A stretch of DNA of 61,775 bases from Bacteroidales bacterium (GTDB lineage: Bacteria > Bacteroidota > Bacteroidia > Bacteroidales > UBA932): the NCBI GenBank assembly GCA_017482565.1, contig JAFUMO010000031.1, positions 1 through 61,775 of the forward strand, given 5' to 3'. A program made the position numbers and the translations under genes. Of the stretch, positions 7,007-16,183 are shown piece by piece; the stretch's first letter is position 1; the number at the start of each line of letters is the position of its first letter. The notes below the pieces were generated by a model. It saw only the letters and a program-made list of their open reading frames with translations, was not told the DNA's origin and did no database searches.

Positions 7007-9250
7007 TTACTCGTGTACCACACGGTCATTAAGTTCTGCCAATTTTGCCCTGTTCCAGCGGTCAGTAGTGCCCACAAGATAACCGGTAATCCTCTGAAGC
7101 TTGTCTATATTGCTGCTGCCGCATTTGGGGCACTCCGTCATATCCTTACGGGCATTCTCATAACCACAATCCATACACCTGTTGCGGTTATGGTTAACTG
7201 AGCCATATCCTATATCATACTTGTCCATAAGGTCCACAATGTTCATGATAGCCTCAGGATTATGCGTAGCGTCTCCGTCTATCTCAACATAGAAGATATG
7301 TCCGCCTCCCGTAAGCTTATGATATGGAGCCTCTATCTCAGCCTTGTGCTGTGGGGTGCATTTGTAATATACCGGAACATGATTTGAATTGGTATAATAG
7401 TCCTTGTCCGTAACCCCCTCCACAATACCAAAGTCCTTCTTGTCTCTTCTTGTAAATCTTCCCGACAGCCCTTCTGCAGGTGTAGCCAGCACACTGTAAT
7501 TATGGCCATAGCGGGTTGAGAACTCCTGAACCCTGTCCCTCATATATGTAACAATCTTCAGACCAAGCTCCTGGGCAGCAGCATCCTCACCATGATGCTT
7601 GCCTACAAGGGCAACAAGTGTCTCGGCCAAACCTATAAAACCTATACCCAAAGTACCCTGGTTGATTACAGATTCAATTGTATCAGTAGGCTTCAATTTC
7701 TCTGAGCCGTTCCATAATGCCGACATCAGCAGGGGAAACTGCTTTGCAAGCGCTGTCTTCTGGAAGCAGAACCGCTCATGGAGCTGTTTTGCTGCAATCT
7801 CAAGTGTAGCATCAAGCTTGCTCATGAAAAGATTGATTCTCTGCTCAATGTTATCTGTTGCCTGCATGCTCTCAAGGGCCAGCTTTACAATGTTTATTGT
7901 TGTGAACGAAAGGTTGCCCCTTCCAATTGAAGTCTTCTCCCCAAAACGGTTCTCAAACACCCTTGTACGGCAACCCATGGTTGCAACCTCATATTTGTAA
8001 CGCTCGGGATCATCCTCCCTCCACAATTCATGGTGATTGTAGGATGCATCCAGATTTACGAAATTAGGGAAGAACCTCTTGGCACTCACCATACATGCAA
8101 ACTTGTATAGGTCATAGTTCCTGTCTGTAGGAAGATAGCTCAATCCCCTCTTCTTTTTCCAAATCTGTATAGGGAAGATTGCTGTTGAGCCGTTTCCTAC
8201 ACCATGATATGTTGTATGGAGCAGTTCTCTGATGATACAACGTCCTTCAGCAGAGGTATCAGTTCCGTAGTTGATTGAACTGAACACTACCTGGTTCCCT
8301 CCACGGGAGTGGATTGTGTTCATATTATGTACGAATGCCTCCATAGACTGGTGCACCCTCTGGGCAGTACGGTTTATTGCATGCTGCTTTACCCTGTCTA
8401 TCCCTTTTAACGGAACACTTGTCTGCTTCCCTTCATAATCCTTTCCATCCAGATCCCTGATGATATAATCATCAACAGGTGCATTATACAAAGAGGAGTA
8501 ATCCTCACCTGAAAGTTTCTCAAGAATCTTGATCTCTTCAATATAACTGCTCCTTACAAATGGCGCAAGATAGTAGTCAAATGCCGGTATGGCCTGACCG
8601 CCGTGCATCTCATTCTGGGCTGTCTCCATAGAGATACAGCAAAGTATGCTGGCTGTTTCAATCCTCTTTGCCGGACGTGATTCACCATGGCCTGTACTGA
8701 AACCGTTCTTGAGTATCTTGTCAATGGGGTGCTGTACACATGTGAGGCTCTTTGTAGGGTAGTAATCCTTGTCATGGATATGAATGTAGTTCCTGGCTAC
8801 CGCCTCCTTCACATCATCCGAGAGGAGATAATCATCTACAAAAGGTTTGGTGGATTCACTTGAGAACTTCATCATCATGCCGGCAGGTGTATCTGCATTC
8901 ATGTTGGCATTCTCACGGGTAACGTCATTTGATTTTGTCTCAATTATCTCAAGGAATATTCCCCTTGTCTTGGCTTTTCTGGCCACAGTCCTCTTGTTCC
9001 TGTATGCAATATAAAGCTTTGCAACCTCCTTGCGGGGGCTTTTCATCAGCTCAAACTCCACAAGGTCCTGGATCTCCTCCACATGCATCTGCTCGTTTCC
9101 CCTGCATGCGATACGGTCAGTAATCTTTTTGATGAGCTCCTCATCCTCACCCTCAGGGCTGTGCAGCATTGCTTTCCTTATGGCTGCAGCAATCTTGGCC
9201 TCATTGAAGCCTACAATACGGCCGTCTCTTTTGATAACTGTTTGAATCAT
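7007..9250 (-). CDS. nrdD: Anaerobic ribonucleoside-triphosphate reductase
   Basis: Class III ribonucleotide reductase that makes dNTPs without oxygen and without B12. The ATG at 9250 gives 747 residues starting MIQTVIKRDGRIVGFNE, the usual ATP-cone opening; an in-frame ATG 11 codons earlier is less likely. After the ATP cone come the catalytic barrel (HIHDKDYYPTKSLTC near residue 160), a C-terminal zinc site (CMDCGYE and CPKCGSS) and the glycyl-radical segment RITGYLVG. The gene begins about 29 bp after the stop of the cbiJ-cbiD fusion on the same strand with no TAnnTTTG box visible between. It is probably read from the riboswitch-controlled cobalamin operon. Confidence 0.95.
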   Translation of the reverse strand: MIQTVIKRDGRIVGFNEAKIAAAIRKAMLHSPEGEDEELIKKITDRIACRGNEQMHVEEIQDLVEFELMKSPRKEVAKLYIAYRNKRTVARKAKTRGIFLEIIETKSNDVTRENANMNADTPAGMMMKFSSESTKPFVDDYLLSDDVKEAVARNYIHIHDKDYYPTKSLTCVQHPIDKILKNGFSTGHGESRPAKRIETASILCCISMETAQNEMHGGQAIPAFDYYLAPFVRSSYIEEIKILEKLSGEDYSSLYNAPVDDYIIRDLDGKDYEGKQTSVPLKGIDRVKQHAINRTAQRVHQSMEAFVHNMNTIHSRGGNQVVFSSINYGTDTSAEGRCIIRELLHTTYHGVGNGSTAIFPIQIWKKKRGLSYLPTDRNYDLYKFACMVSAKRFFPNFVNLDASYNHHELWREDDPERYKYEVATMGCRTRVFENRFGEKTSIGRGNLSFTTINIVKLALESMQATDNIEQRINLFMSKLDATLEIAAKQLHERFCFQKTALAKQFPLLMSALWNGSEKLKPTDTIESVINQGTLGIGFIGLAETLVALVGKHHGEDAAAQELGLKIVTYMRDRVQEFSTRYGHNYSVLATPAEGLSGRFTRRDKKDFGIVEGVTDKDYYTNSNHVPVYYKCTPQHKAEIEAPYHKLTGGGHIFYVEIDGDATHNPEAIMNIVDLMDKYDIGYGSVNHNRNRCMDCGYENARKDMTECPKCGSSNIDKLQRITGYLVGTTDRWNRAKLAELNDRVVHE

Positions 9251-9279
9251 AGTAGTGTATTTTAAATGTTTATTTTTTG

Positions 9280-11061
9280 TCATTCTTCAACCAATACCAC
9301 CTCAAGCTCACCGCAGGGGAGCAGCGGCGCGCATTGCTTACGGCAAAGTTCCCTTATCTCTCCAAAAAACCTTGTGGCATCTTCCCCATCAAATGCTCCC
9401 CACAGTTCCCTTGCAAGGGTAAAGTTGTCGGGAATAAAGGAACAGCCGCATTTGCGGGCCACTTCCTTTACAAACTCCTTGTCAACTGTCACAACACGGC
9501 TGTGGGTATCCAGGTTTCCGGCTGCCAGCTTTACCGCCTTGCCTATCATTATGCCTAATGTAACCTTTCTGAATCCATGCTCTGATGCCATCCTAACCGT
9601 ATCCCCAATAAAGTTGCCATAATGGATAAATGCCTGTGGAGGAAGTCCGGCTCCCACCCTCTCCTTAAGTTTCTGTTCACTTTTGGCACCTGAGTTTATG
9701 ATAAGATGCTCCACGCCCAAAGCCTTTGCCACATCCATCTCCCGGCTTATGGACTCCAGAAAAGCCTCCTTGGAAAATGGCCTCACAACACCACTCGTTC
9801 CAATGATTGATATTCCTCCGGAAACTCCCACACGTGGGTTGAAAGTCCTGGCGGCAAGTTCCCTCCCACCCGGAACCGAAATTGTAATCTCAGCACCCTT
9901 GCCAGGAATCTCCTCCTCAACAACCTTTCTCATCATCCTTCTCGGACCATTGTTGATTGCTGCACCTCCTACTTCCAGTCCCAAGCCGGGTAATGTTACT
10001 GTTCCTACCCCTTCTCCGGCAAAAAAACTCACCTCACCTGCATCATTTACTCTTACATGTGCTATTATATCGTACCCGCTGGTTGCATCAGGATCATCTC
10101 CTCCATATTTGGTTGCAGCTCCCCAGGCACCATCTTCAGTTAATCCGCTCCCTTTGAGGGGCATCATTACCCTTTCACCTTGGGGAAGAACAACACATAC
10201 TCTTGAATTGTCCTCACCATACAGCAGGCGTCTCAGGGCACCCCTCACAGCTGCAGTTGCTGTACTCCCGGTTGTAAGCCCTATACGCAAAGGGAAAAAG
10301 CCGGATGCATGCCTTTCAACTTCAAGCCTCAATCCTACAGGACCATAGACTGTAATGAACTCTTCCGGAAGCTGCGGCCTCCTCACTGCATATACCTTTA
10401 CTCCTGATGCTTTGGCAGCCTTAACCTTCTCGTTAAAATAGCCGCTTGCACCACTATCTTTTGTAATTATAGCCTGAGGTGATAACCTTTCCAGCAGTTC
10501 TGTTTCTGCCTCCAGTCCGGCATAATCCTCACTGAAAAACAAGAGCCTTTCTGCAGGAAATCCTGCATTTGAAGCCAGCTCCCTTGATTCATCCCTGTCC
10601 AGCACCCTGAAATGGCACACATTTCCTTCTCCACTCCACCATTCCTTTAATTTTGGGATGGTATTTACACCGGTAAGTGCCAGCAGGGAGGTAATTCCAT
10701 CTTTGGACAGCCGCGAAACCGCATCTTGGAATGAACTGCACCAGATTATATTGTCATCTGAAGATTCTGATTCCCTTTCATACCTGATTACCGGAATATC
10801 CAATTCTTGAGAAACAGCATGGGCCGTATCATGTACCCCAATGGCAAACGGATGTGCTGCATCAACAATCAGTCTCACTCCATTATCCCTGCAGAACTCC
10901 AATGCACGGCCGGCATCCATTGCACCGCAAAGCCTCTCCCCGTTGCACATTTCAATCTCCTGCAGGCTCCCTTTGGTTGAGTAGAAGAAAGGGCTGCCCG
11001 CTGCATCCAATGTCTGCACGGCAATCCGTCCTTCTGTTGTACCACCAAAAACCAGTATCAT
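9280..11061 (-). CDS. cbiJD: CbiJ-CbiD fusion (precorrin-6A reductase / C1-methyltransferase)
   Basis: A two-domain cobalamin enzyme of 593 residues. The N-terminal ~245 residues are CbiJ/CobK, the NADPH-dependent precorrin-6A reductase (MILVFGGTTEGR, VDAAHPFA). The C-terminal ~340 residues are CbiD, the cobalt-precorrin-5B C1-methyltransferase (LRIGLTTGSTATAAVRGAL, GGDDPDATSG, INNGPRRM). CbiD belongs to the anaerobic route, consistent with CbiK at 1662. It is the fourth gene of the riboswitch-led operon, about 62 bp downstream of cbiG-cbiF and followed by nrdD. Both domains look complete, so the protein should carry out two non-adjacent pathway steps. Confidence 0.92.
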   Translation of the reverse strand: MILVFGGTTEGRIAVQTLDAAGSPFFYSTKGSLQEIEMCNGERLCGAMDAGRALEFCRDNGVRLIVDAAHPFAIGVHDTAHAVSQELDIPVIRYERESESSDDNIIWCSSFQDAVSRLSKDGITSLLALTGVNTIPKLKEWWSGEGNVCHFRVLDRDESRELASNAGFPAERLLFFSEDYAGLEAETELLERLSPQAIITKDSGASGYFNEKVKAAKASGVKVYAVRRPQLPEEFITVYGPVGLRLEVERHASGFFPLRIGLTTGSTATAAVRGALRRLLYGEDNSRVCVVLPQGERVMMPLKGSGLTEDGAWGAATKYGGDDPDATSGYDIIAHVRVNDAGEVSFFAGEGVGTVTLPGLGLEVGGAAINNGPRRMMRKVVEEEIPGKGAEITISVPGGRELAARTFNPRVGVSGGISIIGTSGVVRPFSKEAFLESISREMDVAKALGVEHLIINSGAKSEQKLKERVGAGLPPQAFIHYGNFIGDTVRMASEHGFRKVTLGIMIGKAVKLAAGNLDTHSRVVTVDKEFVKEVARKCGCSFIPDNFTLARELWGAFDGEDATRFFGEIRELCRKQCAPLLPCGELEVVLVEE

Positions 11062-11123
11062 TTTTCAATCTGCATTAAATATCATTGGACCAGATGCTCC
11101 AACAAGTTTTATACATTCTGCCA

Positions 11124-12911
11124 TCACTTTCTGAACAAATGTTTGAACTCATGTGCATATAGCCTTGAAAGACCTTCCCTGTTATCTATTGCATCTCCAA
11201 CTACAATCATTGTTGTAAGGGTAAGGTTATTCCCTTTTACTATGGCTGCAAGGTCCTTCAACTCACCCCTGAAGATTTTCTGGTCTTTCCATGTAAGATG
11301 GTAACAGGCAGCTACAGGCGTTTGCGGCGGATAATGTACAAGAAGTTCCTCTTGAACCTGATCCACAACACCTGCACTCAGGAATATGCACATTGTGCTC
11401 CTGTGCCGGGCAAGCATGTGGAGCTTCTCCCTCTCAGGCATTGATGTACGCCCTTCCCCTCTTGTAAGGATTATGGTCTGCACCCTCTCCGGAATGGTAA
11501 ACTGGCTCTGAAGTTCCGCAGCTGCAGCAAGGAACGAAGAAATACCGGGTGTAATGTGATAGCTCATGTTGTATTTGTCAAAGAAAGCCATCTGTTCCTG
11601 TATTGCACCATATATGCAAGGATCTCCTGTATGGAGCCTCACAACGAGCAGTCCCTTGTCATAGAACTCCTTCATGAGCTGGAACTGCTCTTCAAGGTCC
11701 ATAGAGGCAGAACTCCTCACTACGGCCCCCTCCTTTGCATAGTATGTAAGTTCCTTAGGGACAAGACTGCCGGCGTAAAGGATAAGGTCCGCCTCCTCAA
11801 GCATCCTCTTTCCCCTCACTGAAACAAGTTCAGGATCTCCTGGGCCTGCACCTACAATCTCTATATGCCCTTTCCTCACAGCCCTGGAATCCATTGCCAT
11901 TGCAAAAGTCCAGTTCCCCATCTTCTGCTTCTCCACCAGCAGTTTCCCTCCTCCCGATGATTTTATTGCAGATGCCTCAGCCACAGAAGCGGTACCTGCC
12001 ACCTCAAGAGCCTTGCTGCTTGGATTCGGCACCTCAATGGCATTAAGGCTGTCGGGAGTATAAATATTATATTCCCCCTGTGCCCCTACAAGTGCACCCC
12101 TGAGCTGGAGCATCAAAGGCTCATTTTCCTTGATATCCACTGTGGAAATGGAGGCAATTGCAGCAGGGTTGTACCCTTTGTCTGTAATATATGAAAGAAT
12201 ATCTGCAACTGCACCGTCTGCCTGTGCCCCCTTACGGCATCCCGCACCTAAATGGAATACTTTTGGCACGTATGTAACCATTGGCATTTCTGAATAATAG
12301 AGGTATGGAGTAACTGCAATTATAAGGTCATAATCATATCCGGGAGCATCAAGACGGTGTTTCGGCAAATCGGCAAAGCTGTAGAATACATCTACATTGT
12401 CACCTTTGGTCTTTTCCAGCCACTGGGTTCCCCGGTCCCTGATGTCGAGCACAAGGGCAACCTTCCCGCCGTTCACGTATGTAGCTATAGGGCCGTTGAG
12501 TCCGTCAACATTTGTAAAGGTCTCCCAGCCGAACTTCCTGCCAATGGTATCCAAAGACCACAGGCCGCTGTTGTCCGAGCGGGTGGTAATTACAGCCTCT
12601 CCCCCTATAATGGAGGCAATTTCTGATGCAAGGGTATTGGCACCTCCTATATGGCCGCTCAATACAGATATCACATTGTTGCCGCAGCTGTCTGCACACA
12701 CCACTGCAGGATCAGTATGCTTGTCCTTTATGTAGGGGGCTATGCATCTTACACATATACCCAAAGCTCCCACAAAGAGAATCCTGCCATAGCTGTTGAA
12801 ATGTAGTTCAGAGAAATCTGCATAGCCAATAATCTCATTGTCCGGAAATTCCCTGCAGATAACATTTGTGCAGTCTCCTTTTCCAACTATCAGTAAAGTA
12901 TCCTTCTTCAT
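11124..12911 (-). CDS. cbiGF: CbiG-CbiF fusion (hydrolase / C11-methyltransferase)
   Basis: A fusion of CbiG (cobalt-precorrin-5A hydrolase, which opens the lactone and extrudes the C20 fragment as acetaldehyde) with CbiF/CobM (precorrin-4 C11-methyltransferase). The start at 12911 (MKKDTLLIVGKG) gives 595 residues; the upstream ATG at 12956 would overlap the preceding gene. The CbiG part spans about 1-340 (LSGHIGGANTLA; HLGAGCRKGA). The CbiF part begins at IEIVGAGPGDPELVSVRGKR and carries LYAGSLVPKE, HTGDPCIYGA and TPGISSFLAAAA. It lies in the middle of the cobalamin operon, 29 bp from cbiE-cbiT. Confidence 0.92.
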   Translation of the reverse strand: MKKDTLLIVGKGDCTNVICREFPDNEIIGYADFSELHFNSYGRILFVGALGICVRCIAPYIKDKHTDPAVVCADSCGNNVISVLSGHIGGANTLASEIASIIGGEAVITTRSDNSGLWSLDTIGRKFGWETFTNVDGLNGPIATYVNGGKVALVLDIRDRGTQWLEKTKGDNVDVFYSFADLPKHRLDAPGYDYDLIIAVTPYLYYSEMPMVTYVPKVFHLGAGCRKGAQADGAVADILSYITDKGYNPAAIASISTVDIKENEPLMLQLRGALVGAQGEYNIYTPDSLNAIEVPNPSSKALEVAGTASVAEASAIKSSGGGKLLVEKQKMGNWTFAMAMDSRAVRKGHIEIVGAGPGDPELVSVRGKRMLEEADLILYAGSLVPKELTYYAKEGAVVRSSASMDLEEQFQLMKEFYDKGLLVVRLHTGDPCIYGAIQEQMAFFDKYNMSYHITPGISSFLAAAAELQSQFTIPERVQTIILTRGEGRTSMPEREKLHMLARHRSTMCIFLSAGVVDQVQEELLVHYPPQTPVAACYHLTWKDQKIFRGELKDLAAIVKGNNLTLTTMIVVGDAIDNREGLSRLYAHEFKHLFRK

Positions 12912-12940
12912 AATATTTCCTTTAATTGTGTGCCGCCTTA

Positions 12941-14179
12941 TTATAATCTCACGCAACGGCAGCAGGTTATCCTGTTATAATTGTCTACGGTAATCTCAGT
13001 TTTTTCAGGGGATGAAAATCCGTTTTCCTGAGCAGCCTTGGCAAAAGTGTCACACTCAATTACTGAGTTATATACCACAATGCAGCCTTTGGGAACCATT
13101 TTGGAAAGCATCTCCATTATCCTGGCCATTTTGCCGCCATGACCGCCTATGAATACAGCATCCGGAAGATGTACGGTTCCGTCTTGAAGCATATCAGGAA
13201 GATCCATTGCCGTAAAATCCCCAATATGGGCATTGATGCCGGGCACCCCAAGCTTATGGCAATTCTCATCCATGATTGCAGCACATTGTTCCCTAATCTC
13301 AAATGCATCAACAAGCAGGTGGGGGAACTGCATCTTTGCCTCTATAGATACTGAACCGGTGCAGAAGCCAATATCCCAGAGCGCTGTTCTGGAGTGCAGG
13401 TCAAGCATGCTGAGGCTCAGGAGCCTTATGGGCATTTTGGTTATCATCTTCTCCCTTCCGTCTAAAAGTGCAAACTCTTTATGAGGGATGCCGAAATATC
13501 TTTTGGGAAGTTTTATATCCCATTCAGGACCTGCATCAGACGGGTGCATCTCCATAATCAGACAATTTGGCAGAGCAAAAGTGCCTGCTGCAGCCTCCTT
13601 TAAGGTAAGTGTTGAGATTTGCTCCCGTTCACTACCAAGACACTCCCCTATATGCATCCTGTAGTTGGTGTAACCATACTCAATGGCATGTGCTGCAATT
13701 GACGCCGGTGTATGGATCTTGTCAGTAAGTATCCCAATCTTTCCCCTCCTTTCAATGAGGGCCTGGTCAAACTTATGCCAGGGGCGTCCTGTAAGGGAGA
13801 CAACGGTCATGTCATCATACGGCATCACAAGCTTGTGCGCAAGGTTCTGCAGAGAATTGAAAACAGGGTATACCTTAATTTCTGCCTGTGGCATCCTCCT
13901 TCTGAGCGTTGCCGCAAACCCAAAGAAAAGCGGGTCCCCGGATGCAAATACCACAATCTTCTCCCGGCCTGACTTTTCATACTCCTCAAATACCCTTTCC
14001 AGAGGTACTGTAATATCAATCCAACTGTAACTGTCGGGAAGAAAACCCTTAACCAGCTCATGGTGCCTCTTTCCTCCGGAAAATACTGCTGCACTCCGCA
14101 GCTTCTCCTGCACAAATGAGAGATTCCGCTCCACTGAGTGGGGGTTGTCATCAATTCCTATTATGGTAAAACTGTACAT
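12941..14179 (-). CDS. cbiET: CbiE-CbiT fusion (precorrin-6Y C5,15-methyltransferase)
   Basis: A CobL-like bifunctional enzyme that methylates C5 and C15 and decarboxylates the C12 acetate. The start at 14179 (MYSFTIIGIDDNP) yields 412 residues and leaves 10 bp to the preceding stop; an earlier ATG at 14227 would overlap it. The N-terminal tetrapyrrole-methylase half (CbiE) has FASGDPLFFG and SLTGRPWH. The C-terminal Rossmann methyltransferase half (CbiT) begins near WDIGFCTGSVSIEAK, where Cys replaces the usual second Gly of the SAM-binding loop. VFIGGHGG and VVYNSVIE follow. It is second in the operon. Confidence 0.92.
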   Translation of the reverse strand: MYSFTIIGIDDNPHSVERNLSFVQEKLRSAAVFSGGKRHHELVKGFLPDSYSWIDITVPLERVFEEYEKSGREKIVVFASGDPLFFGFAATLRRRMPQAEIKVYPVFNSLQNLAHKLVMPYDDMTVVSLTGRPWHKFDQALIERRGKIGILTDKIHTPASIAAHAIEYGYTNYRMHIGECLGSEREQISTLTLKEAAAGTFALPNCLIMEMHPSDAGPEWDIKLPKRYFGIPHKEFALLDGREKMITKMPIRLLSLSMLDLHSRTALWDIGFCTGSVSIEAKMQFPHLLVDAFEIREQCAAIMDENCHKLGVPGINAHIGDFTAMDLPDMLQDGTVHLPDAVFIGGHGGKMARIMEMLSKMVPKGCIVVYNSVIECDTFAKAAQENGFSSPEKTEITVDNYNRITCCRCVRL

Positions 14180-14189
14180 GGCATCATAC

Positions 14190-15608
14190 CTATAAATCCC
14201 TTCCAGGACGCAGCTGTGCCGCATCATTGAAAGTAAGGATTGAGTTCACAATGGTAGCTGCAAGGTTGCTGCCCCCCTTGCGCCCTTCAATTATAACCTG
14301 AGGCACATCTGTAAAAGGCTTGAGGCTGTGTTTGGACTCCTCCACATGCACAAACCCAACCGGTGCCGCCACAACACCAAGAGGCCGGGCTGAGCCCCTC
14401 TTTATATGGGTGCATAGCTCCAGGAGTGCAGTTGGAGCGTTTCCGAATACATACATTGCCCCGGGATGCTCCTGTACGGCAAGCCTTATGCCCGCCTGAC
14501 TGCGGGTAATTCCCATCTGTAGGGCCATCTCTGCAACACGTGGGTCATTGAGGTAGCATTTCACCCCAATCCCCAGCCTCTGCAGAGCCCCTTTCCTGAT
14601 TCCTGCTGCAGCCATAGTTACATCAGTAATGATTGTCTTGTCTGCCCGGGAATCATTGCAGATTGCCTCATACATATTCTCCACAGCACCAGGAGTGGTA
14701 TAGAGCAGGTTCTCCATCTCAAAATCAGCTGTAGTGTGTATTGCATGCAAGAGTGTCCATTTCTTTCCTGCAGGAATATCCTTAGCCTTCAGTTCCCCCT
14801 CAATGGTCCTGAAACTCTTCATCATTATGTTTTGGCCAATCTTAATTGCCGGATCTTCCTCTTCCCGATAATAACCCCTCGGAGTGATGAATTTTCCCTC
14901 CTTTATGTAGGACTGCGAATTACCTATCAATACAACAGTGAACATATCCACATCTTCAGGATTGAACTGTTCAAGAGTTGTTACTGTTATCTGCTGGTCC
15001 TCCCTTCCGGCCTGCCTTACAAAACCTACAGGAGTATTGCCGCTCCTCTTCTTAAGGAAAAGTTCCTTAAGCCTGTAAAGCTGCCAGTAGCGCCCGTGGC
15101 TCTTCGGATTATATATTGCGGTAATGAAATCTGCGTATGCAGCCGCCCTGATCCTCCTTTCAATCTTCTCCCAAGGGGTCATGAGGTCTGAAAGGGAAAT
15201 GATGCACAAATCGTGTCCTATAGGAGCTCCAAGGAGCGATGCTGCCTTCTGGAAGGCGCTGATACCGGGAATGACCTTAAGATCCAGTTCCTCTGCAAGC
15301 CCCTCCTCCTTCTTGTGAAGGTACATCTCCCAGATAAGTGGCGCCATACCATATATTCCTGCATCACCGGAGCTGATGACACAAACTGTGAGCCCCTCCA
15401 TTGCATAATTGAATGCCTGCAGAGCCCTCTCCCTCTCCTTGCGCATTCCGGAATCTATACACACGGCCTTGCTGGAAAGATAAGGCTCAATGAACTGGAA
15501 ATAGTACTTGTATCCAACAATCACATCACTGGCCGATACAGCTTCCATTACTGCCGGAGTTATATCCTCACGGCTGCCGGGACCGATTCCCGCCACAATG
15601 ATTCTCAT
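14190..15608 (-). CDS. cbiHC: CbiH-CbiC fusion (C17-methyltransferase / precorrin-8X methylmutase)
   Basis: The first gene of the cobalamin operon (472 residues). Residues 1 to about 245 are CbiH/CobJ, the precorrin-3B C17-methyltransferase that contracts the ring (VAGIGPGSREDITP, SSGDAGIYGMA, IPGISAFQKAAS, YNPKSHGR). Residues ~265-460 are CbiC/CobH, the precorrin-8X methylmutase that makes hydrogenobyrinate/cobyrinate (HTTADFEMENLL with the catalytic-type His, NAPTALLEL, APVGFVHVEESK). The ATG at 15608 is about 45 nt after the riboswitch aptamer and 15 nt after a T-rich run. The CbiL, CbiA, CbiP and lower-ligand genes are not in the window and must lie elsewhere. Confidence 0.92.
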   Translation of the reverse strand: MRIIVAGIGPGSREDITPAVMEAVSASDVIVGYKYYFQFIEPYLSSKAVCIDSGMRKERERALQAFNYAMEGLTVCVISSGDAGIYGMAPLIWEMYLHKKEEGLAEELDLKVIPGISAFQKAASLLGAPIGHDLCIISLSDLMTPWEKIERRIRAAAYADFITAIYNPKSHGRYWQLYRLKELFLKKRSGNTPVGFVRQAGREDQQITVTTLEQFNPEDVDMFTVVLIGNSQSYIKEGKFITPRGYYREEEDPAIKIGQNIMMKSFRTIEGELKAKDIPAGKKWTLLHAIHTTADFEMENLLYTTPGAVENMYEAICNDSRADKTIITDVTMAAAGIRKGALQRLGIGVKCYLNDPRVAEMALQMGITRSQAGIRLAVQEHPGAMYVFGNAPTALLELCTHIKRGSARPLGVVAAPVGFVHVEESKHSLKPFTDVPQVIIEGRKGGSNLAATIVNSILTFNDAAQLRPGRDL

Positions 15609-15651
15609 ATAAAATGAAAAAAAAGTTATGCAGCTCCACCTTGTCCCCGAG

Positions 15652-15828
15652 GCATCACCGCTTCCACTCCATCCGGCAGGTTTTCTGACTCGCCTTACAG
15701 ATACGCCTTCCCTTTTACAGTGGCTCAGAATGTATCTGCCTTACAAGGCACACAGCAACGGGCATTGTTCCGGATTCCAACCGGATTCCCTCTCTGCGGA
15801 CCAGAATTGGTACGCATCACCGAATGTT
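15652..15828 (-). promoter_or_regulatory. Cobalamin riboswitch (complete)
   Basis: Read on the minus strand this segment carries the AdoCbl-riboswitch landmarks in order: AGAGGGAATCCGGTTGGAA, the CCCGTTGCTGTG core, GCCACTGT, GGGAAGGCG and finally the box GAGTCAGAAAACCTGCC (on the plus strand around 15673-15692). It sits 40-220 nt upstream of cbiH-cbiC and should switch off the whole operon when cobalamin is plentiful. I do not see a clear intrinsic terminator between aptamer and start, so translational control is more likely, as is usual in Bacteroidota. Confidence 0.93.
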
Positions 15829-15905
15829 TTGCGAATATAGTTATTTTAATTCTTGTTTTCATTGTATCTTCGCACGAAATATTAACAATTACATGTTGAA
15901 ATATC

Positions 15906-16175
15906 ATGAAAATAGACAGCAAATACATAATGAGGGAGATAGCCGGTGAGAAGGTTGTGGTAAGACAAGGGACCCACGGTGTGGATATGACCAGGATAAT
16001 TTCCTTCAATGAGAGTGCCGCGGCACTCTGGGAGGAGTTCTGCAAGAAGGAGTTTACAGCAGAGGATGCAGCAGGATTCCTTGCTTCCCGATATGGCATA
16101 GATATGGAGACTGCAACCAAAGATGCAGGGAATTGGATCAGCAGGCTGGCTGATTGTGGTGCAATTATTGAATAG
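15906..16175 (+). CDS. PqqD-like peptide-chaperone domain protein
   Basis: A small cytoplasmic protein of 89 residues with the PqqD (RRE) fold signature: DSKYIMREIAGEKVVV, two short strands ending in IISFNESAAALWE, then the helix pattern FTAEDAAGFLASRYGID and a final helix with ISRLADCGAII. PqqD domains bind leader peptides of ribosomal natural products, but many stand-alone copies have no known partner. No radical-SAM enzyme or precursor peptide is visible nearby. It is divergent from the cobalamin riboswitch, has a TATCTTCG box around 15867, and is followed after 8 bp by the NamZ-like gene, so the two form an operon. Confidence 0.8.
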   Translation: MKIDSKYIMREIAGEKVVVRQGTHGVDMTRIISFNESAAALWEEFCKKEFTAEDAAGFLASRYGIDMETATKDAGNWISRLADCGAIIE

Positions 16176-16183
16176 GTAAAGGT

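Noticed and set aside
9683-10348. A 221-codon open frame on the plus strand inside cbiJ-cbiD
   Set aside because: Proline/serine-rich mirror frame of a GC-richer gene; no start context, no family resemblance.
15609-15660. T-rich run after the cobalamin riboswitch as an intrinsic terminator
   Set aside because: I could not find a convincing GC-rich stem directly before the T-run, so a translational switch is preferred.
15652-15822. Nine-base direct repeat GCATCACCG at both edges of the riboswitch
   Set aside because: Direct copies cannot pair with each other, and no complementary copy was found in the leader; probably chance.
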